Source: Trichomonas vaginalis G3
Taxonomy: Eukaryota; Parabasalia; Trichomonadida; Trichomonadidae
Assembly: GCF_026262505.1 (NCBI RefSeq)
Contig: NC_067204.1
Span: forward strand, 24,335,300 to 24,399,299
Direction of reading: 5' to 3'
DNA: 64,000 nucleotides
Shown here one piece after another: positions 20,319 to 30,780 of this stretch. The position numbers and the translations under genes were made by a program. The notes beneath the pieces were generated by a model. That model was not told where the DNA came from. It saw only the letters and a list, made by a program, of their open reading frames with translations, and did no database searches. The stretch's first letter is position 1. Every line of letters starts with the position of its first letter.

Positions 20319-21280
20319 ATGACGAATCCAAACAAGGACCCCTATGTTTCTAAAGCGACAAAGAAAGCACTCATGATAAAAATCTTTAGTTCAACACCAA
20401 ATGCTTGGTTTATGGATATCTTGGAAAACATTCCGAGGTATAGAGAAGATGGACCACCATACTGGCTAATATTTGTCGGTCAAAACACAAGATACTGTGA
20501 AGCCATACCATTATGGTCCAAAAATATTTTAGATGTGAAACTGCTTTGACAATATTCGTTGACAAATACCATCCAACAAAACTGACATCTGACTGTGAAA
20601 GTTCTTTCAAATCAGATGATGTAAAAAACTATCTGCGTTCAAAAAATGTAAACCAATATTTCATTGTCGACCAAAACCATTCTGCTCTTGGTGTCATTGG
20701 ACGGATGTATAAAAATGTTAAGAGACTTAAACCAACCACAAGGTGCTGAAGCAAATGAAATGTCATATGACGACAAATATAGACACTTCTCCATGGCAAA
20801 GATGAGACAAGTTTTAAATATTTACAATAGCCGTAAACAAAAAGGTTTGGGAAACCACTCCCCGAAGAAATGAAAAAACAACCCTGACTTAGAGAAAGAC
20901 TATATATTTAATAATTTAGTCAAAAGAGACAAACAAGAAAGAATGCCGGGCTTCAAACTTCAGAAAGGAGACAAAGTAAAAAATAGAAATACCTAAACGC
21001 GACCCATATGAAAATACTATTGACTATGACAACAATGGGAACCCGACAGGTACTCACATTCGTGTTCGTAAAAATAGAAGAAAGTATACAAGAGAATATT
21101 ATGAAGTTTTAGGCAAACATGGCAAAATGTACAGACTGCAAGCAGAAGATAAAACGACTATTGTCAGACCTCGTTTCAAACTTGTCAAAGTTCAAGGTGG
21201 TATACTTTCAAAGACAGTTCCTAACAAATATAAGACAACTCCTGACGAATATGCTAAAGAAGTTGAAAATGACGACTAAG
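20319..21280 (+). pseudogene. Polinton retroviral-type integrase (rve), broken
   Basis: Encodes recognisable parts of the Polinton c-integrase, which inserts the element into chromosomes. They are an rve core with WFMDILENIP and GPPYWLIFVGQNTRYCEAIPL, an LTSDCESSFKS segment, and a C-terminal beta-barrel-like DNA-binding region (YYEVLGKHGKMY, RPRFKLVKVQGG). It is preceded by the 16-bp divergent signal and converges with the fibre gene, whose 3' end it slightly overlaps. Near identical to the element III gene. It has about two to four breaks. Confidence 0.8.
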
Positions 21281-23069
21281 CAATTCTATACCATGCGTAA
21301 ACTGTCATGTAAGGTGGCATGTATTCTTTACTTTGTCCCGTTGTTTGTGTATATCCTGAAACGCGATGTGTATGGTTTCCATCTCCCTGAGTGTCACCCC
21401 AGAAACAATTTATAGCAAACTGAACGTCGTCTTTAACATCATATCCTTTACCTTTTTTCATTGCTGACCAATCCCAAAATTTATGCTTATGCCAACCTGC
21501 TTGAGATGTACTTAAATCTATGTAGTGACTGTGTGCAGGTAAGTTTTCACCTGAAATCGTTTTACTTCCTCCTGTTTCCTTTGAAGAGTTTGCACAATAC
21601 AAAAACCTGTCAACTATTTGTTCCCATGCACCAACACCAAACATTACTTGAGGACATCTTGCATCCATAGATGTATAAATAGAACCTACTGGGTTCATTA
21701 AATCAAACATATGAGATAATATAGGATTGTCTCTTTTGAACTTAAAATATAGTGCAACTATTTCAGGTTTCTTCTGGTTTGTGTCAGAATATTTTTTATA
21801 ATATAATCTTATGTTTTCAGGGTAGGTAAAGTCTTGACTATAATATTTATTTCTGTCATCTTCATAATAGTATACTATTCTCGTTTTTTCTATTGCATTA
21901 TATCTTTTATATCTATAATATTCTAAATATAATGTTTGCTTTTTTGGGTCTACACGTGCGTCAACACCATAGTCATAATAATATGGTGCTGGAGCTGGGT
22001 CAGGCAATGTCATATCTGCCATTTCATAAACTCTTAAATATTTCTTTTGTTCGTCTCCATATAAGTTTAAGTAGCAGTTGTTGTCTAATGGAACTTTAAC
22101 TTGTGTTCCATCATTCTTTTTATAGCTTACATACATTTCATTGTTTTTTCGGAATGAGTTTATACCGTATACCATTTTTTAAGGAGTGTACAAACTCCCA
22201 TCTAAAATATTTGTTTTCTTCATTGACAGAAAAGTCACCAACAATAGTTTCAATATTTTTCGTTGTTCCTATCAAACTTTGGTATATTCATTGACATATG
22301 TTTTATCTGCTTTCTTTTCAAGGCTAACGTTTAAGTCTGTTATTTCAGAAGATGTATGTGTATGTCCAACGTCACTTTTCCTGTTTAAGGTTTCTTGTAA
22401 GTTTGTAATATTTGCAATGGTATGTGTATGTCCAACGTCACTTTTCCTGTTTAAGGTTTCTTGTAAGTTTGTAATATTTGCAATGGTATGTGTATGTCCA
22501 ACGTCACTTTTCCTGTTTAAGGTTTCTTGTAAGTTTGTAATATCAGATATAGAATGTGTATGAGTCTTATCTGCTTTTGTCTCTAATGTTTCCTTAAGAC
22601 TTGGTATTTGGTTAATATAATGTATATGAGTCTTTTTTAGAATATTCGTTTTCAGCTCTTGTCACTTCACTTGACATTTTATTGTCAACATATGTTTTGT
22701 CTGCTAGTTCAGGATGAGTTGTTCTTTTGTTGCATAAGCATTGTTAGCTCTTTCTTCTTCTTTTGCTATTGCATCGTCTACATATTCTTTGTCAGCTTTG
22801 TTATCAACATCTGCTTTCAAAAGAAGTTCATTTATAGGTTTCTCGTTTAAAGTTCCTTTTGTTGGATTTATACAGACAGTATTGTTCTTATTGTCTTGAA
22901 ACAGAAACTCATCTGTCATTGGGTTTAATGTCAGTTTTAAGTTTCCTTCTTTCAATGACTCAGATATCTTAGAATAGTTTGAAAAGTTTGTTGTGTTCTT
23001 ATTTAGAGCTTGTATAATGAGTTGTCGGTTGTGTTGTATTTCTCTCATAGACGCTGTTTCATTTGACAT
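21276..23069 (-). pseudogene. Phage-type fibre with tail-collar-like tip, broken
   Basis: The N-terminal region (ending at 23069) starts MSNETASMREIQHNRQLIIQ and is shared with element III. A shaft with repeated KADK-x-YVDD and HTHT-type units follows. The tip at 21276-21740 has NPVGSIYTSM, VDRFLYCANSS, GGSKTISGENLPAHSH and MPPYMTVYAWYRIA. This is the bacteriophage tail-fibre or tail-collar tip pattern (YPVGSIY, DRFL, MPxHxH, NMPPY-x-xVYxWxR). Such tips trimerise and bind surfaces. Part of the shaft differs completely from element III. About two or three breaks. Confidence 0.75.
22350..22560. repeat. 66-bp tandem repeat in the fibre shaft
   Basis: TATGTCCAACGTCACTTTTC recurs at 22361, 22427 and 22493, exactly 66 bp (22 codons) apart, with near-identical units. 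Element III has the corresponding unit once. The expansion changes shaft length without shifting the frame. Confidence 0.85.
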
Positions 23070-23087
23070 TTTTATTCTAGATAAAAT
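23070..23087. promoter_or_regulatory. 18-bp divergent intergenic start signal
   Basis: TTTTATTCTAGATAAAAT separates the fibre ATG (minus, 23069) from the fibre-partner ATG (plus, 23088). The same spacer occurs unchanged in element III (37559-37577). The TCTAGATAAAA core resembles the AT-flanked TCTA late-promoter motif known in the virophage Mavirus and its giant-virus host; that link is speculative. Confidence 0.55.
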
Positions 23088-23936
23088 ATGCTTCCAATAG
23101 AAAAAGAAAATTCAAGAGTTGCTACAACTAAACCATTAGATGAACTTTTTACTAATGTCGGTCAAAAGTTTGAGACAGAGACCGTAAAGCATGAAGGCTA
23201 TCGTTTTGACTACCCATTAAGATGGCTAAGAGACCCATCTGTCACAAAAGCTATTGGCTTTCGTAGAATGAAGTTTGTGTCTGTAGAAGATAAAAGTTTT
23301 CCATTTATTGTAAGGTTTCATATAGATTATATATCTGAAGGGAAACGAAAAATGTGGGAAGAAATTGAGCTAATACAAGTTGACCTTTCATCTTCTCTAC
23401 AGACTGCGTTAAAAAATATAGAAGATAAAATAAATTCATGTTATGCAAAATATGCTGATGAATATGCAAATACCGAGAGCACACTTTATGTGAGAATTGT
23501 ATATGACAAACAAAATTCACAAGTGTCATTTCAAATCTACGAAGACAATCCAAAGAAAGACGAACAAATATATACAGAATTCACTGCAATGTCATGGTAT
23601 TATTTGCAAAGAATGTTAAATCAGAAAGTCGAACTTCCTTTAGCAAATATTTACAGTCGATATGCAAGAGATGAACCATATTTATTTAAAGATGTTTTCG
23701 ACCCAGCTGCTATTATTGTTCATGCTTCATTTTCTGGCGCCCAAAACTCTTTCTTATGCTTGGCAAATGACTTTTACGAAAAACCTACAAAGTTATACGA
23801 ACCACCAAGTGGAAGTATTTCAGACTTTCAAGTATGGTTTACTACAGATGGAAGAAAAAGAATAATTCCATTATACCATGCGTTTTACTTAGAACTTAGT
23901 TTCATATACAACTACTATCGAACGGTAAAAATATAA
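23088..23936 (+). CDS. Fibre-partner protein with variable central domain, 282 aa
   Basis: No family is recognised. The first 63 or so residues (MLPIEKENSRVATTKPLDEL and on) and the last 80 (DVFDP...EPPSGSISDFQVW...YHAFYLELSFIYNYYRTVKI) are almost identical to element III, whereas the middle 140 residues are only distantly similar. It is transcribed divergently from the fibre and may be a base, penton or adaptor partner; this is inference from position and shared variability. A beta-rich, aromatic composition would suit a jelly-roll fold. It looks whole. A third, more decayed relative lies at 17327-18200. Confidence 0.6.
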   Translation: MLPIEKENSRVATTKPLDELFTNVGQKFETETVKHEGYRFDYPLRWLRDPSVTKAIGFRRMKFVSVEDKSFPFIVRFHIDYISEGKRKMWEEIELIQVDLSSSLQTALKNIEDKINSCYAKYADEYANTESTLYVRIVYDKQNSQVSFQIYEDNPKKDEQIYTEFTAMSWYYLQRMLNQKVELPLANIYSRYARDEPYLFKDVFDPAAIIVHASFSGAQNSFLCLANDFYEKPTKLYEPPSGSISDFQVWFTTDGRKRIIPLYHAFYLELSFIYNYYRTVKI

Positions 23937-23940
23937 TTTT

Positions 23941-24183
23941 TTAATACGGTTGAGGTGTTGGATTTGGTTGCCAACTAGACTGTGGTGCAGGTTCAGGTTG
24001 TTGTATAACAGGAGCTTGTTCTTCTGGTTCAGGGTCTTTAGGTATAATACCAACGAACTGACCTACTCTTTTACCAATATTTTTGACACCGTTCCAAATT
24101 CCTTTTCCGACAGATTTTATTCCATTCCATATACCTCTTCCAACTCTTCTGAAGAAGTTTCCAATACTACTGAAGAAACCCAT
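23941..24183 (-). CDS. MGFF amphipathic peptide protein, 80 aa
   Basis: Residues 1-45 are a repeating amphipathic helix (MGFFSSIGNFFRRVGRGIWN, then GIKSVGKGIWNGVKNIGKRV). Residues 50-80 are a Pro/Gln/Glu-rich tail ending NPTPQPY. The start MGFFSS fits an N-myristoylation context (Gly2, Ser6). The internal GIWNG and GIxSVGKG units are duplicated. Such proteins resemble adenovirus pX or VI-type core or membrane-lytic peptides by composition. It converges with the fibre-partner gene, 4 bp from its stop. It looks whole here; the element III copy is broken. Confidence 0.6.
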   Translation of the reverse strand: MGFFSSIGNFFRRVGRGIWNGIKSVGKGIWNGVKNIGKRVGQFVGIIPKDPEPEEQAPVIQQPEPAPQSSWQPNPTPQPY

Positions 24184-24201
24184 TTTACTATATGTAAAAA
24201 T

Positions 24202-24564
24202 CTAATGTCCGCCTAGTCTCTTACGTTTCCTGTTGAGTTCCATAGCATTCTTTAACTGGAGCTCATACATTCTGTTTCTCCTCTGGTAGAAAACATATTC
24301 TGGGTCAACTCCTGTGTTCGCGTCATCTGCATAAAGTTGTTTATATCCCACTTCAGGGTTTGTATAAAACTCTTTCCATCTCATATTTGCATACCATGGT
24401 GGCAAACCTAACGCAGCGTCATTTGACATGGCAGTTTGCATTTGTACATCTGTTGGCACTTGACCATAGTTTGCCATTGCAGTTTGTATTCTAACTTCAT
24501 TTGGAATATTCTCTGGGTTTGGTTGTCCAGGTTGCTGTGCATTCGCTAAGTTCTGTGCGTCCAT
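24202..24564 (-). CDS. Conserved 120-aa Polinton protein
   Basis: It starts MDAQNLANAQQPGQPNPEN. Residues 25-55 contain two copies of a VRIQTAMANYGQVPTD-like and VQMQTAMSND unit. The C-terminal half has GLPPWYANMRWKEFYTNPEVG and a basic helical end (ELNRKRKRLGGH). The protein is the same in element III (38688-39050), which points to very recent copying or strong constraint. No family is recognised; composition and neighbours suggest a minor virion protein. The start follows TTTTTATCTAATATTAAATG, the clearest example of the start signal. Confidence 0.65.
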   Translation of the reverse strand: MDAQNLANAQQPGQPNPENIPNEVRIQTAMANYGQVPTDVQMQTAMSNDAALGLPPWYANMRWKEFYTNPEVGYKQLYADDANTGVDPEYVFYQRRNRMYELQLKNAMELNRKRKRLGGH

Positions 24565-24587
24565 TTAATATTAGATAAAAATATCTC

Positions 24588-24719
24588 TTACGAGTACATA
24601 TGCTGAACATTTGCAGGCATTGGTTCATCTTCATATTCTCTGTACTTTTCTGCCACGTCAAATAAATAAATGACACAATGGAAAAAACCTAAAACAAGTA
24701 GTCCTATTTCAAACCACAT
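24588..24719 (-). CDS. 43-aa single-pass membrane protein
   Basis: MWFEIGLLVLGFFHCVIYLF forms one hydrophobic segment, followed by a charged tail DVAEKYREYEDEPMPANVQ. Its start overlaps the end of the methylase gene by 16 bp on the same strand. The element III copy (39074-39205) keeps the frame with only small changes, which supports a real gene. Viral elements often encode such small membrane proteins, but its role is unknown. Confidence 0.6.
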   Translation of the reverse strand: MWFEIGLLVLGFFHCVIYLFDVAEKYREYEDEPMPANVQHMYS

Positions 24720-25144
24720 TTACTTACTAATAAAATTTCTTTATTGTGACACTTTCTCCAGTTTATAGGACCTCTCTCATATTCTATCTTGTCATATATA
24801 AACTCATAGTCATGTATGTCCTCTAGCCATCTCATAACGGTTTCCAAACCACTTTTATCGGATGTAAAGTAAAAGCATGGATGGTTATGTAAAACGTCTA
24901 AAGTTTCTAAAGAGTCTCTCAAAGTCCAGTCTACTTGGTATTGAAAATCCCATGTGTTATAGAACGGCGGGTCCACTATAAAGAAAACATTTTCCTTGTC
25001 TTTATATTTTTCATACAAATCTGTCCAATGACATCTCACAAACTCTATACCCTCAATATATTTTTCTATGTCCTCTTTGAAAACATTTGTATAGTTAAGA
25101 TATAAAACTTTTGACATAAGTGTTTCAATGTCATGAACTCTTAT
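24704..25144 (-). pseudogene. Dam-type adenine methylase, 3' part at element boundary
   Basis: Encodes the C-terminal half of the methylase that is present in full in element III (39190-40008), including VFFIVDPPFYNTWDFQ with the DPPF catalytic motif of N6-adenine or cytosine-N4 methylases. Similarity to element III stops at 25144, where the unrelated noisy block begins, so this marks the right edge of element II as assembled. Whether the junction is biological or an assembly join is undecided. Confidence 0.75.
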
Positions 25145-28100
25145 AGCAACGTTCCTGTCATAGAACTCATTTAGACTAAATGGTTCGCATTTATCCTCTA
25201 TAATTTGAAGACATGCAATTTAGACTAGTTGACTTCCAAGCGAGCCTGTAGAACTGAAGGCACCATTGCGAATGATGTTGAAAGTCTGACTTTTTAGAAA
25301 AATATCTAAAATGCAACAGCTGACAAGGAAACTCAGAGCTAAAAATATAAAGTATGAATTGTTATGTATTAGGTCCATGAACTTTGGTTGTTTGCGTTTG
25401 AGGAAGACATGAGGTTAGTTATGTCATCAAGAGAACAGAAAAAGGGTCAAAGGGCGAGCGCAAAGCGCTATATTTGTTAGTGAAAACTCACCAAGTTCAA
25501 TAAATTAGTTTGCATTATGAAGATGAGTTCGATAGTGTTAAGAAGTTTTGGATAGATATTACAAATTGCTTTAATTTACAAAAATATTTTCAAGCAAAGT
25601 TTATATTCTGTTGAAGTTTGTATACTCGTTCGAAATCTTATACTTAAAACTCAACTCTGTAGTTCCGGGTGTTTCAATGTCGGATGTTACCTATTTTCTG
25701 AATAGTGGAGTTTGACACAGCATTCAATATTCAGGGTCGAGATAGTCCAATGACACATATGACATTTCCTGTTATTGTGATCTAACATTTTCAAGTCCTC
25801 CTTGTTAGAATTATTTGGTTCTTGGTATAAAATTTGTCAAAAGCTTCTTATGTCTTTAGTAAAAATTGTTTGTATTAACTGAAGAAGGTAATGGTCTACG
25901 TTATCTGAAGGATTTATTTGAACACTTGTGATAAGGGTTGTTTTTTATCGTTGGTTTCTTCTTGAAGAATTTGGTCAGTGGTGGATACTCTAACTTAACA
26001 TCATTGATGTAGCGTTAGCGTTGAAGCTGGTGTTAAAGTTCACGGATTTCATTCTTGTTCTTTTTCTTTCAAAACACTCTGAACTTATAGTTCTTTATGA
26101 CAATATTGTTGTCGTTCGTGAGTCAAATTGAGGTTGGTTCAATTGGAACTTAACGGCACCAGCTAAGATGGATTTGCTTCTCATTTCTATAAGAATAAAA
26201 CCTTTTATAGTATGAAAATGAACAAATATATCGACAAGGGTTTGAATTTAAAGCTAACGAATGAAAATAATTGTTGGAATTCACTGAGACAGGACTGTGT
26301 ATAAAGATGTAAACTTACTGAACAAAAGACTAAGGGAAGAAGCAGGAAAATGAACAAAGGTGAAGCCTATAAAATTTTTGTCAATGATGGTTCAGGAGGT
26401 TCAAACATAAAAGTATGCAGGAAAGTTATAGTTTTGCTCTCAAAGTGAAAAGCTTCATTTAAGAACAGCTATTCTAAGCATATCCTCAAAAAGCTAACGG
26501 ATGGAGAAGTGATGATATTTGATGCAAGCAAAAATTTAACAAATGCGAAGAGATGCATGGAATTTGTTTACATCAGTTCAATTGAAGGTAAACTTTAAAA
26601 ACAATGTTGGTTCGTTCCATGCTATATTTTTGAACTTTAATGGTATAGGCAGATATGGAATCACAAGTATGAAACGAAGGAGAGAATGAGAGACTATATT
26701 GCTTCCAAAAATTTGCTTCAAAGGTAATGTATACCTGATGTTTCTCAAATGATCAATATCATAACGTTGAGAACCTTGAAAGAAACGAAGTCAGTTATGA
26801 GACGTTTGAGTTTAAAGCAAGAAACGCATGTTTGCATAAGGATTGCTACAGTTAATTGTTAATAGCTGAACTTTAGTTATGATGGTTACTAATGGTAGTC
26901 AGGCTTTGACACTAAACCTTTTCCGGCAAGTCGTCACAAACGAGCGAGTGTTTGAAGGCATATTTTTGAGGGGTATTTTGAAGTTTTGACAGAATGTAGT
27001 TTGTAAGCGGTTCATATCGTAAACTCTGAGTATTGGACGTAAGTGGTGTTTGTACAATAATTCTTTCCATCTCTCAGGAAGTCTTTTGCAATTCCTGACT
27101 GTGGAAATTCAACAATGGCATAATATTTCCTTCTTACGTCGAATGTAACGTGAGAAATCCAAATGAGTTTCCACCTGTCTGAACTTTAACGACAGAGCTT
27201 GAACTTTTGACATAAATGTTTTCGCTGTTGAGTCCATAGGTCTGAGTCTGATATCAATGATTTGGTCATAATATGATCATCCTAAACTTCTGCTTATGCA
27301 GTTATGACGAATGAGTTAAATGGTCTTACACTGAACCCCATCTTTTACCACAATAGAAAAAACACCATTTGAACCAGAAACTACATTAATCTTGCTGAAA
27401 GAAGAATGAGAGAAGAGTTAGTTTGTCTGTACCTTTCATGAAAAGCTCATGTTTCATCTACGTCATGTATTAAATGCTTTCATTTTATCTCCATTAAAAA
27501 TGCAAGTCAGAATATTCAGAACATAGCACCGAGTCTAACTGACAAGAGTATAAAAATACTATGAACACCGTTATGATGAAACCAACCAAAATTCAAGAAA
27601 TCAGTTATACTATCGAATACAAACCCACTGGGCTGAGTATCTAGGAGGATGAGAAGCTATGAAATCAGACAGTTCGAAAGTATTCCAGCAGGAAGAGAGC
27701 AGGGATATTATTTGATAAAACTTATAACATGTTCTTGAGAAAGTATCAATTGATGAAACAAAAAGCAAGATAGTTTATCCTGTTGTGCGTGATAATAGTA
27801 GTTGGAAGAATTTTAACACAAGAAGATGACATGTGAGAGGTATTTACCACACAAAAAGTACTCAAAACACTTCGGATAGTGAGAGGAACAACTGACTGCG
27901 GAAATGGACAATGCCATTTACGCTATTCAAGAAACGTTAGTTCTTAGGTATGACGTTTTATAATATTGAACTAATTCAATAGATTTTAGACCAAGGTCGT
28001 CTCTGCAAATGGACGAGTCAGTTTTACAATTTAATAGAAGCGATGTAATTTCGAATGAAAAAGACTTTCAAACGCTTGGGACTGGTGTGAGATAATGAGC

Positions 28101-30780
28101 TATGCTTTTAAGAAAAAATATTATAATGCAGTGACTTCAAACGATTTTCAATAGATGAGCCTCGTGGATTGTTAAACCATTCGACGTTTCACAGTTAGAA
28201 GGCGTCCGGCCCAGGGAGGTTAAGATCAATTAAAAGATAATGTCAAGTGAGGTAGAGTATTTAGGTCTTCGTGACGAGACGATCTTTATTAAATCCAGCT
28301 TATAATGTGTAATTTGTTGAAGAAGTCAATAATCACTTATGTTCTTTCAACAATATGATGATTCGCCGCGAACGCTTATAGGTATAACAAACTCTTGTCA
28401 GTAAAGTTTTAATATAACCCCAGTTGTATTGAAAACCTTCTTCAATGAAAGCATGTTGTGCTACCTAGAAGATGGGAAAAGCGAGCGGGACTCATTATTG
28501 AGATGATTTTACCATTGCATATAAGTAAATGAGCTTGTTCTTTGTTAAGGTCACTTCATGATGAAAATAACACTAGTTGTAGGAGCATCCTTAGCAACTA
28601 TGTTCAGACATTTTGAAGCGGATATGTAGAGATAGAAAAGAAGTTGGTATGAAGCCGTCAACCCGCCGAGGACGAAGCCAAGTAACTAGTTGATGTTTTC
28701 ATAAGACTATGTCCGCAGTAAACGAACTTCTCTATCGAGATAAAATATTCGAAGAAGAGGAGGATCAGATTGCTTAATTTATGGTGTTAAACTGGGGTAG
28801 CTCTGGAGCATCTGTAGCGCGAATCCTGGTAAAACAAAGCAAAATTAAGCACTTTGGATAGCAAAAGCAACTTGGGCTGAAATTGACGCAGTAAATGAAC
28901 CAGATGACGTGTGAGGAGGAGTATTCGAGGACATTAGGATGACAAGAGATAAAGAGAAAGACTAATGGGATGTAGGGTTGCAAAGGAGTTAAAGATTAAA
29001 TAATTAAAATAGGCATGCTAAATAAAGCATTCCAATGGGTGGCGACTAGTTCAGAAATTGCTCTCAGGACACAGACGATATTGCAATAAAACATGCCACA
29101 AAGACATTTAATGACAGACTGAAAGTGTGATTACCACAATTGCATTTAAATAGGAGTCGCAGTGGACCACTATAAGATTAAATGTTTCCTCTTCTTTTTT
29201 CACCATAGTTCTTTTTCCCGTTACCTGGGGGTCCTCTATTGGGAATGTTATCTGGAAACCCTTTACGAAGAGACCATTCACCCAATTGACTGTGTGGAAG
29301 TAAACTGTGATCATGACGGACCGAAAGCAAAGAAGACAGTTAAGCTCGAGAGACAGACGTGAAGTAAAGCAACTAAAAAGAACATTTCCAGGACAGAGAG
29401 ATAAAGCAATGGCATTCCAATAGGGATCCATAAGAAACGTAAGATTAAGAAAACGCTCGTCTAGATCTACCATTCTGAACATAAATTGCCTATTTATTGA
29501 TGCTATGTTTCAATACGTGACGGGTCGGTGATTATCATTAATTTTTAAATAAATGTGGCGAAAAAAAGTAACATTTCTAAACTCAGTCGAGAACTGGAGA
29601 GCGCCTTGAACTGGATATGTATTCAGTTTAAAAGCATTGATGAATGTACACAATTAAGACTGGGCCTACATTTATCGTGGATGGCATACATAAACTCTGT
29701 TCCATCGTCGATCGTATGATCGTAGAGCTCAGAAATCCAACGTCGCAACCTTCCTTGTTGTACAAAATATGTAGAACTTCCGATTTAGTATGCATTCATG
29801 TAGATAGAGGGCAATTGTCTGTCATCCTCAGAAATAATTTTTGTTCATTGTTGAATAGTTTTTGCGTTCCTCTGCGAGCCATAGAGTATGCAATGAACTT
29901 TCGCGTCAGTATGGATTGTATGATATTCAGGCTTCTTATCATCGTCAATGGCTCAACTACTCGTGAGATCATGGTACGCGTCTTCTACTCACTGTGTATG
30001 TTGTGTCACTTGACTCTCCTTCAACGAACCGCTAGTACTCTGTGCCGCGACGGTGTCGTTCTTCTCTCCCCAGAGCTCAGCTCTATAATTGCTCTTCCTC
30101 AATAATATATGTGTAGTTGATATATTAAAACAATCAAAATAAGGATAAAAATAGTGTTTGGTAGCTTGTAGGTTGGAGGACAGGCTAGTGAATTTTCCAA
30201 TGCTTGGTAAAACTCATTAGTGTGAAGTCGTTTATGTACAGATGTGTCGTAATGTAAAGATATTAAGCGTTAGGCGTTGGAATTTATGGTGCTGTTTAAA
30301 ATCATACGTTACTGTTTGCTTAGAAGTGTCAAAACCGCTAAGTGGATGTACGAGGCTCAGCAAGTGCCACAGTACACGAAGAAAACTGGGAGGAATATAA
30401 CTAAACTTTTTCCAATAAAAGTCTAAAATGAATTTGCAATTGGTTCTTTGATTTCGTGAACAAACAGATTTACAATATTTTGTATAAATGTGATTTGAAT
30501 TCCTCCTTTTCAAATATCTGTTGATCAATCTGTCAATCCGACGGCTCGGCGAAATTCTAATGGGAAGAACTAAAACCTGTTGTATATTGAAATCTTTTTA
30601 CATACCATAAAAGTAAGACCGCTATGGTGTGGCAACATCTTAAAAGAATTTTGACAAAACACGATTCAATTCTTGCATTTTTTTAACGCAGCCTAAGATC
30701 GTGTATGGTTGATCTTTTTAAATAAAAGATAATCAGAACACGGTTATGCAAAACCGAAACTGGTGATTCATGTTGTTCTG
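25145..30780. other. Noisy block, probably Polinton-derived, no intact gene
   Basis: No reading frame longer than about 150 codons, and none with a plausible domain. Traces of Polinton organisation remain: at 26187 a CATTTCTATAAGAATAAAA signal in the typical divergent-start form is followed by a plus-strand ATG near 26213, and nearby sequence has coding-like composition that does not stay open. This could be a decayed element or uncorrected long-read gap-fill ending at the 33310 gap. The frames at 29108-29482 and 29644-30105 have no recognisable features. Confidence 0.4.

Larger units (their letters stand above)
11466..25144. mobile_element. Polinton/Maverick element II
   Basis: About 13.7 kb of compact genes on both strands: primase-helicase end, SSB-like protein, packaging ATPase, KilA-N protein, HNH nuclease, small proline-tailed proteins, integrase, fibre, fibre partner and Dam-type methylase. 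The packaging ATPase, integrase and virion-like genes together define a Polinton. The left end is lost in a gap, and the right end stops inside the methylase where family similarity ends. The integrase, fibre and a few other genes are broken (about five to eight breaks); most others look whole. Near identity of several genes with element III implies recent copies. Confidence 0.85.

Noticed and set aside
29108-30105. Open frames of 124 and 153 codons in the noisy block
   Set aside because: No recognisable family or start signal, and the surrounding sequence is unreliable.
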